64,000 bases of DNA from assembly GCA_942493325.1 (NCBI GenBank), contig OW818689.1, positions 1,364,001-1,428,000 on the forward strand, in the 5' to 3' direction. The notes under the pieces are model-generated. The model ran no database searches, had not been told where the DNA came from, and saw nothing but the letters and a program-made list of their open reading frames with translations. This DNA comes from JAAFHB01 sp942493325. GTDB lineage: Bacteria > Bacteroidota > Bacteroidia > Bacteroidales > Prolixibacteraceae. Each line of letters begins with the position of its first letter. Position 1 is the first letter of the stretch. The translations under genes were made by a program, and so were the position numbers. Of the stretch, positions 52,581-62,086 are shown in pieces.

Positions 52581-53807
52581 ATGAGCTTAATGAACAGTAA
52601 TAAACTGGTATTATTTGGAGCGGGTAAAATCGGGCGCTCCTTTATAGGACAGCTCTTTAGCCGGGGAGGGTATGAAGTGGTTTTTATCGATGTTTTTCAA
52701 CCTGTGATCGATGAACTGAACCGCCGGCGGAAATACAATGTTGTAATAAAAGGTGAAACAGAGTCTGTTATAACTATTCAGAATGTACGGGCCGTTTATG
52801 CAGGTGATACAGAAAAAGTTTCAGCAGAAATTGCCACAGCCCGCATTATTGCCGTATCGGTGGGATTAAACGGGCTAAAATCGATTATTCCGCTTATTGC
52901 AAATGGATTATTAAAACGGTTTGAAACTGCCGGAGCTTCACCCCTCGATATTATCATCGCCGAAAATCTGAGAAATGGTGCTGAGTTTATGAGAAAAGAA
53001 CTTAAAGAACATTTGCCTCCGGGATATCCCCTGGAAGAAAATGTTGGTCTGATTGAAACAAGCATTGGGAAAATGGTACCAATCATGCTTAAAAAAGATG
53101 TGGATGCAGATATTCTCCAGGTATTTGCTGAGCCCTATAATACGCTGATTCTTGATAAGCTGGCCTTTAAAAATCCAATTCCTGAAATCGAAGGTCTTGC
53201 CCCGAAAGAAAACATGAAAGCATGGGTCGACCGGAAGTCTTTTATTCATAACCTGGGACACGCCACTACAGCCTATTTAGGTTATTTGTATCATCCTTCA
53301 TCAATCTATCTCTATGAAGTCCTGTCCGATAGTCAATTAATAACAGAGGTCCGGAATACCATGCTGGAGTCGGCCGATATCCTCCTGAAAAAGTATCCTG
53401 GAGAATTTACCATTAAATCGCTCACCGATCACATCGATGATTTACTGAATCGCTTTCAAAATAAGGCCTTAGGTGATACTCTCTTCAGGGTGGGATGCGA
53501 CCTTCAGCGTAAACTTGGAACACAGGACCGGCTTGCCGGGGCTATCCACCTTGCCCGGGAATTGAATCTTCCGTATCATTTGATTTTAAAAGCATTGGTC
53601 TGCGGATGCCATTTCAAGGCAACAGACCAGGAGGGTAAAAGGCTTCAGTCTGATCTTGAATTTGATGAAATTTACCAAAAGGGCATTCGTGAAGTAATGA
53701 TAACGATCTGCGGTTTTAACGAAAGTTATGATCGGCCGGTAATCGAAAAAGCGGAAGCACTCGATAAGGATTTAAAGTACAAAATGTTATCGCCCGGAAC
53801 CGAATAA
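52581..53807 (+). CDS. Mannitol-1-phosphate 5-dehydrogenase-like protein
   Basis: A protein of 408 residues from the start at 52581 (MSLMNSNKLVLFGAGKIGRS); a second ATG at 52590 is also possible. The longer frame overlaps the previous gene and is not used. The N-terminal Rossmann domain has LVLFGAGKIGRSFIGQLF and VVFIDVFQPVIDELN; the C-terminal helical domain has SFIHNLGHATTAYLGYLYHP, the MtlD-type catalytic region. Such enzymes interconvert mannitol-1-phosphate and fructose-6-phosphate with NAD; here another polyol or aldonate phosphate is possible, in keeping with the NagB-like neighbour. Cytoplasmic. Confidence 0.85.
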   Translation: MSLMNSNKLVLFGAGKIGRSFIGQLFSRGGYEVVFIDVFQPVIDELNRRRKYNVVIKGETESVITIQNVRAVYAGDTEKVSAEIATARIIAVSVGLNGLKSIIPLIANGLLKRFETAGASPLDIIIAENLRNGAEFMRKELKEHLPPGYPLEENVGLIETSIGKMVPIMLKKDVDADILQVFAEPYNTLILDKLAFKNPIPEIEGLAPKENMKAWVDRKSFIHNLGHATTAYLGYLYHPSSIYLYEVLSDSQLITEVRNTMLESADILLKKYPGEFTIKSLTDHIDDLLNRFQNKALGDTLFRVGCDLQRKLGTQDRLAGAIHLARELNLPYHLILKALVCGCHFKATDQEGKRLQSDLEFDEIYQKGIREVMITICGFNESYDRPVIEKAEALDKDLKYKMLSPGTE

Positions 53808-53832
53808 ATAATCAAACATCCTGACAATATAG

Positions 53833-54546
53833 GTGAATATGAATATACTTGCTATTGGTTGCCATCCCGATGATCTGGAAATCGGATGCGGCGGAACGCT
53901 TGCCTTATATGCTAAAAACGGTCACAATGTATTTATGTGTCACATTGCCAATGGTGATAAGGGACATGCTGTGATTATGCCCGGTGAACTGGGTAAAATG
54001 AGAACTCTCGAAGCTGAAGCTGCAGGCTCAGTTTTAGGAGCCAAAAAAGTTTTCAACCTGGATATTCCCGACCTGCTGGTTGATTCCCACAATGAGGAAC
54101 ATGTTAATCTGGTGGTTGAAGTGATAAGACTGGTTCGTCCCGATGTCATCATCACACATAATCCCGACGATTATATGCGTGATCATGTCGAAACAAGCAA
54201 ACTGGTCTTTAATGCAAGTTTTTCGTCCAGCATACCCCATTATGATACAAAGTCAGATTCCTATCCGGTAATTGTCCCTCTCTTTTATATGGACACCCTT
54301 GCCGGGGTAGGATTTTTGCCGGAGGAATACACCGATATTACAGACACGATCGAAATAAAACTGGAAGCACTCGAAAAACACGAGTCGCAGTTAAAATGGA
54401 TGAGGGATCATGATGGAATTGACTTCTCCGATTTTGTCAGAACTGTCTCAAAGTTCAGGGGATTGCAAAGTGGTGTAAAATATGCCGAAGGTTTCAGATC
54501 GTGTAAGAGCTGGCCAAGAATAACCACCAAAAGATTATTGCCTTAA
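53833..54546 (+). CDS. PIG-L family deacetylase
   Basis: A 237-residue cytoplasmic deacetylase of the LmbE/PIG-L family. The zinc site is HPDD (about residues 10-13) in IGCHPDDLEIGCGGT and HVE in DHVETSKLVFNAS; VIITHNPDDYMRDH is the second conserved block. Members remove acetyl groups from N-acetylglucosamine-containing compounds, such as N-acetylglucosaminyl derivatives. In this locus it could deacetylate an amino sugar from the sulfated glycan before the NagB-like step. It is tightly linked on both sides (25 and 46 bp). Confidence 0.9.
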   Translation: MNMNILAIGCHPDDLEIGCGGTLALYAKNGHNVFMCHIANGDKGHAVIMPGELGKMRTLEAEAAGSVLGAKKVFNLDIPDLLVDSHNEEHVNLVVEVIRLVRPDVIITHNPDDYMRDHVETSKLVFNASFSSSIPHYDTKSDSYPVIVPLFYMDTLAGVGFLPEEYTDITDTIEIKLEALEKHESQLKWMRDHDGIDFSDFVRTVSKFRGLQSGVKYAEGFRSCKSWPRITTKRLLP

Positions 54547-54592
54547 CCTGTTTATAACGTTATTTCATTCCTATTAATTCCTACAATAAATA

Positions 54593-57500
54593 ATGAACCG
54601 CAGATCATTTCTTTTGTCATGGCCGCTATTTAGCCTTTTTATAGGATTACTGGCCATTCAATGCACTCCGGATTCAGATGATTTGCTCAAATCGGGCTTT
54701 CTTAATCCTCCTGAATCTGCCAGACCTGGGGTTTACTGGTATTTTATGGATGGAAATACCAGTCGGCAGGCGATGACAGCAGATCTTGAATCGATGAAAA
54801 AGGCCGGTTTGGGATATGCACTTTTCCTGGAAGTAAATGTTGGCGTTCCGCGGGGTAAAATCGACTTTCTGAGCGATGAGTGGCAGGATTTGTATGTTCA
54901 TGCAGTTCGCGAATCCGAGAGACTGGGAATCAGCATTATTCTTGGATCTGGTCCGGGTTGGGCAGGCAGTGGTGGGCCATGGGTTAAACCTGAACAATCG
55001 ATGATGCACCTGGTGGCCAGTTCAACAGAGGTAAAAGGTCCTTCTTTGTTCAATGCCCTTCTTCCAAAACCCGAACCTAAAAAGCCTTTTTTCGGTGAAG
55101 GAAGTGTACCAAATAACCTTAAACAGATTCGTGACGACTGGTACGAAGATGTTGCGCTTCTGGCCTGCCCCGCCTCAGAAACCGGGCCAACTATTACCGA
55201 TATTGACGAAAAAGCACTTTATTACCGCGCACCTTATACCTCTCAGAAAGAAGTCAGACAATTCCTGTCTGCTCCTGCATCCTTGCCTGAACGCCAGGGT
55301 TCTGCCATTGATCAAATGAAGATCATCGATCTAACAAAGATGTTGCAACCCGATGGAACCCTCCAATGGAACGTTCCGCCCGGAAAATGGACGATCCTAC
55401 GATTTGGAAAGCGCAACAATGGCGCAGTTACCCGACCGGCTCCCACACCCGGGCTGGGGTTTGAGTGCGACAAATTTGATACGGTAGCCTTCGATGCTCA
55501 TTTTGATGCATACATCGGAAAACTACTAAAAAAAACAGGCCCGCGTAAATCCGGTACGGGTGGTGGATGGACCATGTTACATATCGATAGCTGGGAAATG
55601 GGATCTCAAAACTGGACCGGTGATTTCCGCGAACAATTTATAAAACGGAGAGGTTATGACCCGTTATTATATCTTCCGGCTTATACCGGGCTGGTTGTCG
55701 GGAGCCTTGAACAAAGCGAACGTTTTTTGTGGGACGTAAGGTTAACATCACAGGAACTCGTTATCGAAAATCATGCCGGAAGGCTGAAGGAACTTGGCAG
55801 GCGGAATGGTTTTGGCCTTTCGGTGGAACCGTATGATATGAACCCCACAGCCGACCTCGATCTTGGAAGTGTTGCCGATGTGCCGATGTGCGAATTCTGG
55901 ACCGACAAATTCGGGTTCAATTCGGCCTTCAGTTGCATTGAGGCTACGTCCATCGCTCACATTCAGAGTAAACCTGTGGTGGGAGCGGAAGCCTTTACCG
56001 CCGAATCGTACGAAGCCTGGAAAAAATATCCCGGTAACATGAAAGACCAGAGCGACTGGGCATTCAGTATGGGAATTAACAGGTTTCTGTATCATACCTT
56101 TGCCCATAAACCATATGGCGATGGATTAAAACCTGGGGTTACGATGGGCCCTTACGGAGTACATTGGGATCGTGGTCAAACCTGGTGGCCAATGGTTCCG
56201 GCATATCATAAGTATGTAGCCCGGTGCTCCTATATGCTTTCGCAGGGATCGGCTGTTGCGGATATCCTGTACCTCACTCCCGAAGGTGCCCCTCACGTGT
56301 TCCGCGCCCCCGAATCGGCACTCGAAGGAACGGACGTCTTGCCTGACAAACGGGGTTATTCATTCGATGGCTGCTCGCCTGTTCTGCTCAAAAATGCTGA
56401 AGTGCGCGATCGCCGGATAGTTTTCCCGGGTGGCGCCTCTTACGCGATTCTTGTTTTACCCGAAGTTGAGACCATGACTCCCGAACTGCTCAACAAAATA
56501 GCAGATCTCGTTAAAGCAGGAGCCATTGTGGCAGGCAATCCGCCATCAAAATCTCCATCACTGGTCAATTATCCTGCTTGCGATGAACAGGTGCAGACAC
56601 TCACTAAAGAATTGTGGAATACAAAAAAAATATACACTTCGTATGCCTCTGTCACTACAAAGAAAAATTCGGCCGGACAGCTTTCAACAGAGCTATACAC
56701 TCCTTATGATTCCACAGCCGCCATACTGCGAAATCTCGGTGTAAATCCCGACTTTACTTCTTCCGGCGCAATAAGGTATAATCACCGGTCGCTGCCTGAC
56801 AGGGAAATCTATTTTATCTCAAATCGTACCGATCATCCTGTCGAAGATAGTTGCCTGTTCCGGGATGGCACACTAAGTGCCGCGTTATGGGATGCCATAA
56901 CCGGGGAAACCCGTCCGCTGAATAACCTCCGTAAAACCAATAGGGGTATTTCCATAAACATCAGACTCGATGCTTCCCAAAGTTATTTTGTTGTTTTCAA
57001 TAAAGCAGATCACCTTTCACCGGAAGACAATAATACACAACCTGATTTCCCGGATAAACAGTTGGTTATGGCAATAAACGGGGCCTGGACTGTCGCATTT
57101 GATACAACCTGGGGTGGCCCGGGAAAAGTGGTTTTTGATTCGCTTTCCGATTGGGCATTACGACCTGAGGAAGGGATCAGGTACTATTCCGGAATTGCAA
57201 CCTATTCCAAAACTTTTGATCTGCCCGAATCAACTCATGTATTGAAAGAACAGAACCTTTACCTCGATCTGGGTATTGTCAAAAACATGGCGCGGGTACG
57301 TTTAAACGGAAAGGACCTTGGCGTTGTCTGGACTTCTCCGTGGCGGGTGAATATCTCAGATGAGGTTAGAAAAAAAGGGAACAAACTTGAGATCGAAGTC
57401 GCGAATCTTTGGGCTAACAGGCTGATTGGTGATGAATTATTGCCCGATGATGGTATAAAAGACAACAAGTGGCCTGACTGGCTTTTAAATAATACACCCC

Positions 57501-57604
57501 GGACAAGCGGCCGTTATACCTTTACCACGCATCGTTTTTACAAAAAAGGTGATCCCCTGATTGAATCAGGACTAAAGGGTCCGGTAACGATCATCAGCCT
57601 ATAA
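54593..57604 (+). CDS. GH106-like glycosidase (alpha-L-rhamnosidase type), exported
   Basis: A 1003-residue protein with an export signal (WPLFSLFIGLLAIQC); the C after AIQ may be a lipidation cysteine, though Q at -1 is unusual. Start PESARPGVYWYFMDGNTS and SMKKAGLGYALFLEV match GH106-type enzymes, as do SGPGWAGSGGPWVKPEQSM and HIDSWEMGSQNWTGDF; VADVPMCEFWTDKFG and VVGAEAFTAE continue the barrel. The C-terminal galactose-binding-like domain (DLPESTHVLKEQNLYLDLGI) ends it. GH106 members cleave alpha-L-rhamnose; an L-rhamnose-containing sulfated glycan (for example ulvan- or pectin-like) is possible. Last enzyme of the gene group. Confidence 0.87.
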   Translation: MNRRSFLLSWPLFSLFIGLLAIQCTPDSDDLLKSGFLNPPESARPGVYWYFMDGNTSRQAMTADLESMKKAGLGYALFLEVNVGVPRGKIDFLSDEWQDLYVHAVRESERLGISIILGSGPGWAGSGGPWVKPEQSMMHLVASSTEVKGPSLFNALLPKPEPKKPFFGEGSVPNNLKQIRDDWYEDVALLACPASETGPTITDIDEKALYYRAPYTSQKEVRQFLSAPASLPERQGSAIDQMKIIDLTKMLQPDGTLQWNVPPGKWTILRFGKRNNGAVTRPAPTPGLGFECDKFDTVAFDAHFDAYIGKLLKKTGPRKSGTGGGWTMLHIDSWEMGSQNWTGDFREQFIKRRGYDPLLYLPAYTGLVVGSLEQSERFLWDVRLTSQELVIENHAGRLKELGRRNGFGLSVEPYDMNPTADLDLGSVADVPMCEFWTDKFGFNSAFSCIEATSIAHIQSKPVVGAEAFTAESYEAWKKYPGNMKDQSDWAFSMGINRFLYHTFAHKPYGDGLKPGVTMGPYGVHWDRGQTWWPMVPAYHKYVARCSYMLSQGSAVADILYLTPEGAPHVFRAPESALEGTDVLPDKRGYSFDGCSPVLLKNAEVRDRRIVFPGGASYAILVLPEVETMTPELLNKIADLVKAGAIVAGNPPSKSPSLVNYPACDEQVQTLTKELWNTKKIYTSYASVTTKKNSAGQLSTELYTPYDSTAAILRNLGVNPDFTSSGAIRYNHRSLPDREIYFISNRTDHPVEDSCLFRDGTLSAALWDAITGETRPLNNLRKTNRGISINIRLDASQSYFVVFNKADHLSPEDNNTQPDFPDKQLVMAINGAWTVAFDTTWGGPGKVVFDSLSDWALRPEEGIRYYSGIATYSKTFDLPESTHVLKEQNLYLDLGIVKNMARVRLNGKDLGVVWTSPWRVNISDEVRKKGNKLEIEVANLWANRLIGDELLPDDGIKDNKWPDWLLNNTPRTSGRYTFTTHRFYKKGDPLIESGLKGPVTIISL

Positions 57605-57726
57605 AACCGGTAAAATCAATTGTGAAAGTCATTCCTTATCAATTTCAACAGGAATGATGCGTAAATTAGCCCCGGAATTTGAATCAGATTACAGGAAAAT
57701 CCACCAATTAATTTCGAAGAATAATC

Positions 57727-58638
57727 GTGCGGAAAGAAATCATCAAAGGATACATATACACCATTCTGGGGACAGCGGTTTTTAGCGGCGTTTATGTTTT
57801 TAGTAAAGCGGCATTGAATGAGATTTCACTGCCGCTGTTTTTATTTCTAATGTGTTGTATAGCATTTGTAATTAACCTGGTTATACTCATCGCAACAGGT
57901 GGCCTTGCAAAATTGTTGGCTCTTCCGCGTTCAATGTGGTGGTTGTTTCCTACCCTTGGGGCGATTGAAATTTTTACCGCCATTGCATTTTATTCAGCAA
58001 TTATGGCAATTTCGGAACCTGCTGTTACCGGTTTTTTAGGAAATCTTTTCCCGCTTTTTACCACTATCCTGGGTATTATGTTTCTAAAAGAGCGCTTCAC
58101 ACCTATTGAAACCGCGGGAGTCTTTGTTGTTTTTTCAGGCGCATTACTCACAAGTTATTCGGGGAACCTCCAATGGACCGATTTCTTTATCCCGGGAGTG
58201 GGTTTGGTGGTCATCAATTGCGCAGGTGCTGCCACGGCAACAGTAATCGTTCGGGCAAAGGTCAACAACCTGACACCTGAAATTCTGAGTTTTAACCGGA
58301 TCTTCTGGATGCTGATCTTCTTCTCCGGATGGGTAATCATTGCAGGCACCCCCATGACCATTTCAACCGGTGCATTAATCAATACCATCATAGCCACAAT
58401 ACTCGAACCTGTTTTAGCTATTTTACTGGTTTACAAGGCATACCAATACATCGAAGCTTCACGGGGAACAATCATTCAATCCACAAAAGGATTAATGATA
58501 ATCCCCATAGCCTATTTCTACTTTGGAACACTTCCGCTGCCTCATCAGATTGCCGGAGGAATAATTTCAATGATTGGGGTGATAATTATAGGTTTGGGAC
58601 AGCATGCCCTGGATTTAAGGAAACGACAAAAGAGCTGA
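57727..58638 (+). CDS. EamA/DMT-family transporter
   Basis: A 303-residue integral membrane protein with about ten helices in two EamA repeats: YTILGTAVFSGVYVFSKAAL, GAIEIFTAIAFYSAIMAISE, TTILGIMFLKERFTPIE and TIIATILEPVLAILLVYK. It starts with GTG. It exports or imports an unknown small metabolite. It ends the gene group at a distance of 122 bp from the GH106 gene, so it may be independent. It is more distant from the 13480 transporter than a recent duplicate would be. Confidence 0.85.
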   Translation: MRKEIIKGYIYTILGTAVFSGVYVFSKAALNEISLPLFLFLMCCIAFVINLVILIATGGLAKLLALPRSMWWLFPTLGAIEIFTAIAFYSAIMAISEPAVTGFLGNLFPLFTTILGIMFLKERFTPIETAGVFVVFSGALLTSYSGNLQWTDFFIPGVGLVVINCAGAATATVIVRAKVNNLTPEILSFNRIFWMLIFFSGWVIIAGTPMTISTGALINTIIATILEPVLAILLVYKAYQYIEASRGTIIQSTKGLMIIPIAYFYFGTLPLPHQIAGGIISMIGVIIIGLGQHALDLRKRQKS

Positions 58639-58721
58639 CCCGAAACCGGAATTCATCTTCTAAAAATTTCCCGAAAAAATCCTTTCCGTTGCGAATTAAA
58701 TACCCTGGCTTGACTGTAACT

Positions 58722-60119
58722 CTAAAGCGGAAACTTCGCCATCTCGGCTTTAAGCTTTTCACCCTGGAATTCAACGATTGACATCCTTATCCTCCACTCT
58801 TTCGGGAAAGCGCTATTATATCGGCTCCCCACGTTTTTAACCCATCCTAACGGGATATCGCGGTAGGTAACAAGGTTCCATCCCCTGTTGTCTGACTTCG
58901 GAGAAATATCGTCCCTTTTCAGGTAGTTAAGTGATTCCTCAATGGTGAGATCATTTTCAGGAAAAACCGAACGGTTCAGTATGGGTGATAAAGCCAGTTC
59001 ATGCGCAGGCAGTAAATCATTCTGCTTTGTCTCCCCTATTTTTACACCTGCATGGATAATTCTGAGATTATTTTTTAGCTGAAATAATTCAGCCAGCTGA
59101 CTGTATGGAAAAGCAAGCAATGAATCTTCAAATTTCAGCACGTCAAGACTTTCATCATTGAAGAATGTATGTGCGATGATTTTCTCAGCTTTGGAAGCTA
59201 CCAGCAGGTTTTCTTTAAATTTTTTCGGTCGTTGAAAATCTCCTCCTCCCGATTTCCGGACGACTGCCATGAAGAGGCCTTCACCGGGTACCTTGTGCGG
59301 ATAAAACCGGTAGCACGGAAAACCACCGGCATCGGTAACTGTAATACCGGGATGACCCTCAAAATTCAATATAACAGGCTCAATTTCAGCAAATTCACTA
59401 AGCCACTTAATGTTCTCTTCATTTTCTGCAGGATTAAAGGTACAGGTACTATAAATCAGTATACCGCCCTCTTTGAGGGTAGGCCATGCATCTGCGAGGA
59501 TTCGTTGCTGACGTTGGGCACACAACTGGGCATTGTCGGGCGACCATTCAAGAATTGCATTTTCGTCGCGCCTGAAGAGACCCTCTCCCGAACAGGGGGC
59601 ATCAACCACCAGGATATCGAAGAATCCCGGCAATCGTTGAAAATCGCGGGGATCGTTATTGGTAACAACTACGTTTGGATTTCCCCATTTTTTCAAATTC
59701 TCGGATAAGATTTGTCCTCGTGCCCTGATCACGTCGTTGCTTACCAATAAACTTTCCTTGGGAAGCCACGATGCAAGATGGGTTGATTTTCCGCCGGGTG
59801 CCGCACATAAATCAAGAACTTTCAGATCAGTCCTGGTAACGATCTGTTTTAGGATCTGCTCTAAAAACATTGAACTCGATTCCTGCACATAGTAAACTCC
59901 GGAATGGATAAAGGGGTCGATCGTAAAAATCGGGCGCCTGGGAATAAAATAGCCTGTTTCACAAAATTCAACGCGGTTTAATGAAGGTTGACTTTTGAAT
60001 TTGGCCGGATTTATCCTGATCGTGGTAGCAATCTCGTTCGCGTATGATTGTTGAAATTCATCAAATTCGGTATCCAGCATTTGCTTCATACGCCGGACAA
60101 ATAATTCAGGTAAAATCAT
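58722..60119 (-). CDS. rRNA cytosine-C5 methyltransferase (RsmB/NOP family, RsmF-like)
   Basis: A 465-residue SAM-dependent methyltransferase. SAM motif I is LDLCAAPGGKSTHLASWL; motif IV DILVVDAPCSGEGLFRRD carries the release cysteine and motif VI YSTCTFNPAENEENI the nucleophilic cysteine. The N-terminal part (FVRRMKQMLDTEFDEF) and a C-terminal RNA-binding domain (SDNRGWNLVTYRDIPLGWVK) match RsmF-like enzymes that methylate a cytosine of rRNA. Complete and monocistronic. A -7 box (TAATTTTG) lies upstream on the minus strand at 60145-60152. Confidence 0.92.
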   Translation of the reverse strand: MILPELFVRRMKQMLDTEFDEFQQSYANEIATTIRINPAKFKSQPSLNRVEFCETGYFIPRRPIFTIDPFIHSGVYYVQESSSMFLEQILKQIVTRTDLKVLDLCAAPGGKSTHLASWLPKESLLVSNDVIRARGQILSENLKKWGNPNVVVTNNDPRDFQRLPGFFDILVVDAPCSGEGLFRRDENAILEWSPDNAQLCAQRQQRILADAWPTLKEGGILIYSTCTFNPAENEENIKWLSEFAEIEPVILNFEGHPGITVTDAGGFPCYRFYPHKVPGEGLFMAVVRKSGGGDFQRPKKFKENLLVASKAEKIIAHTFFNDESLDVLKFEDSLLAFPYSQLAELFQLKNNLRIIHAGVKIGETKQNDLLPAHELALSPILNRSVFPENDLTIEESLNYLKRDDISPKSDNRGWNLVTYRDIPLGWVKNVGSRYNSAFPKEWRIRMSIVEFQGEKLKAEMAKFPL

Positions 60120-60144
60120 TTTAGTTTCTTATTCCAATTGGATT

Positions 60145-60152
60145 CAAAATTA
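60145..60152 (-). promoter_or_regulatory. -7 promoter element (TAATTTTG) of the RNA methyltransferase gene
   Basis: On the minus strand TAATTTTG fits TAnnTTTG, about 26 bases before the start codon. A TTTG lies 25 bases further upstream, slightly too far for the usual -33. Confidence 0.45.
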
Positions 60153-60297
60153 GCCTTTTTAATTCTCTTTTCAGATTCAAACTAAATAATCGGGTATTAT
60201 AACATTAAACAGCTTTAATATTTCAATATTTTTTAGTTTTACAGTTGTATAGCTTCTGTTTCTAAAATTCATAAGAAGCTGATTTAAATCAGATAAT

Positions 60298-62079
60298 ATG
60301 TCATCTTCATTTCGTTTTAGGTATTTTTTAGGACTTATACCGTCGGCACAAAAGATAGATTCAGCCTGGACTGAACTTTTTACCATGCGCGACGAGTTAA
60401 CTAACATTGAACAATCCAAAGAACTGGCCAGGTACCAGGATCTGAAACATCTGATTCAATCGAGTGATTTCCAGGCAAATAAACGCGAAATCATCCACCT
60501 GACACTCCAGTCCGCTTCAGAATATAAGGTTCTGACTGAGTTGGCAAAGCTCGAACAGTCTAAACCGATTAAAAATTATTTTAGTTTTATTCAGTCCCCT
60601 GATTTTGAGAGATTCAATAAAATATCGGCAAGTACTGAACTGGCCCGTTATTTTGAATTGAAAAAAATCGTAGAATCTCCCGATTTTATCCGGCGTAAAA
60701 AAGAGGCCGAATCGCTCGGCTACAAGGGCTCACCTGAATACATCAAAAGACAGAAATATAATACGCTACAAAATAGCAGCAAGTTAAAACGGTATTATAT
60801 CACCAAAGCATCTGATGAATATCGTCTGTTCCTTGAACTCGAAACATCGGAAAAAGGAAAACTAAACGACCCCGCGGGAAAAACAGACCCGAAGGTTAAA
60901 ATTTACAGGAAGTTTTTAAATTCGAATGCCTGCCAAAATCTTAAAACTGTAGAAAAGCTTGCACTTCCGACACAGCTTGACCAATTAAAACTTGAGATCA
61001 ATGCGAAATCATTTCTCGATCGTGAGGCATTTCTGAAAAATTCATCCCGTTACGAAACCACACCCGACTACCCCTTTTTCAATGAGTTTTCACGGTTGGC
61101 GAAAGACAGCAATATCGTGTTTTACCTGAAAAGTATCAGTTCAGCTGCCTACACTAATTATCAAAAGGTGGTCAACTCGGAAGAGTTAATCCGGCTGACC
61201 TTATTAAAATCAGACGTCGCTGAACCGGAATTTATACAACGGATTGCCTTTCTCCGGAATAAAAAAAGATACGAAACAACTCCTGAGTATGAGTCAGAAA
61301 AGGAACTCGAAAATTTAGAGAAAAGTAAAACGATTACTACTTATCACCAGTTGAAAAAACGGCCGGAGCTCTCTTTTTTCGATCAGTGGGAAGTTGTTCT
61401 GGATGAAAATTTCACGAACAATCAGCTTGCTCCAACTATCTGGGAACCGGAAAACTACTGGGGTTCAAAAATGGCAGGTTACAGTTTTTCACAAACTAAC
61501 GAATTGCAGGCATATAAAGGGCTGAAGAACATTGAGATTCGCAACAAAGTTCTTTCTATTGTGACAAAAGCCGAAAAAGCCGAAGGTAAAGCATGGAATC
61601 CTTCCGTGGGTCTCATTCCCCGGAAATTTGATTACACTTCGGCAATTTTAAACACTGGTGACAACTTCAGGTTCACCGAAGGGGTTGTAGAGGCAAAAGT
61701 AAAGTTTCGGGCAGAAAAAGCCATCACCAGCGCTTTTTCCGTGACGGGCAGCAAACCATTTCCACAAATTGATGTGTTCAGAAGCGGTTATAAAAGTGTA
61801 GGCCTTGGCATTATCAATCAACCGGCAATTGGGGGCACAAAAAAGCTCGTGCAAATTAAAGGATTAAACTTCGATAACTTTCACATCTTCAGGCTTGAAG
61901 TTTTTGAAAATACGGTAACCTGGAAGATCAATAATCATGAAGTTCACCGCGAACAGCTTACCCAGCATCCCGGCGAATTATTCATCAATTTTATCGGAAG
62001 TCTTCATCAGCCCGTCAATGGAACATTGTTGCCTCACCATTTCGAAATCGAATGGGTCAGAAGCCTGAGAAAAAAGTAA
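60298..62079 (+). CDS. Repeat protein with C-terminal degenerate GH16-like domain
   Basis: A 593-residue protein without recognisable signal peptide. Residues ~30-360 are charged, helical and degenerate repeats with recurring words (ELARYQDLKHLIQSSDF, KLEQSKPIKNYFSFIQSPDF, ELARYFELKKIVESPDF, RYETTPDYPFFNEFSRLAK, RYETTPEYESEKELENLEK). From about residue 362 (DQWEVVLDENFTNNQLAP) a concanavalin-A-like domain resembling GH16 begins, with GVVEAKVKF and FHIFRLEVFENTVTW. The catalytic E-x-D-x-x-E site of GH16 is replaced by PQIDVFRS (about 486-493), so it should not be an active glucanase. Function unknown, probably binding. The 62087 gene is seven bases downstream. Confidence 0.75.
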   Translation: MSSSFRFRYFLGLIPSAQKIDSAWTELFTMRDELTNIEQSKELARYQDLKHLIQSSDFQANKREIIHLTLQSASEYKVLTELAKLEQSKPIKNYFSFIQSPDFERFNKISASTELARYFELKKIVESPDFIRRKKEAESLGYKGSPEYIKRQKYNTLQNSSKLKRYYITKASDEYRLFLELETSEKGKLNDPAGKTDPKVKIYRKFLNSNACQNLKTVEKLALPTQLDQLKLEINAKSFLDREAFLKNSSRYETTPDYPFFNEFSRLAKDSNIVFYLKSISSAAYTNYQKVVNSEELIRLTLLKSDVAEPEFIQRIAFLRNKKRYETTPEYESEKELENLEKSKTITTYHQLKKRPELSFFDQWEVVLDENFTNNQLAPTIWEPENYWGSKMAGYSFSQTNELQAYKGLKNIEIRNKVLSIVTKAEKAEGKAWNPSVGLIPRKFDYTSAILNTGDNFRFTEGVVEAKVKFRAEKAITSAFSVTGSKPFPQIDVFRSGYKSVGLGIINQPAIGGTKKLVQIKGLNFDNFHIFRLEVFENTVTWKINNHEVHREQLTQHPGELFINFIGSLHQPVNGTLLPHHFEIEWVRSLRKK

Positions 62080-62086
62080 TCGCGTT

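Noticed and set aside
42923..57604. Calling the locus a classical polysaccharide utilisation locus
   Set aside because: No SusC/SusD genes are present in the window, so the term is not supported.
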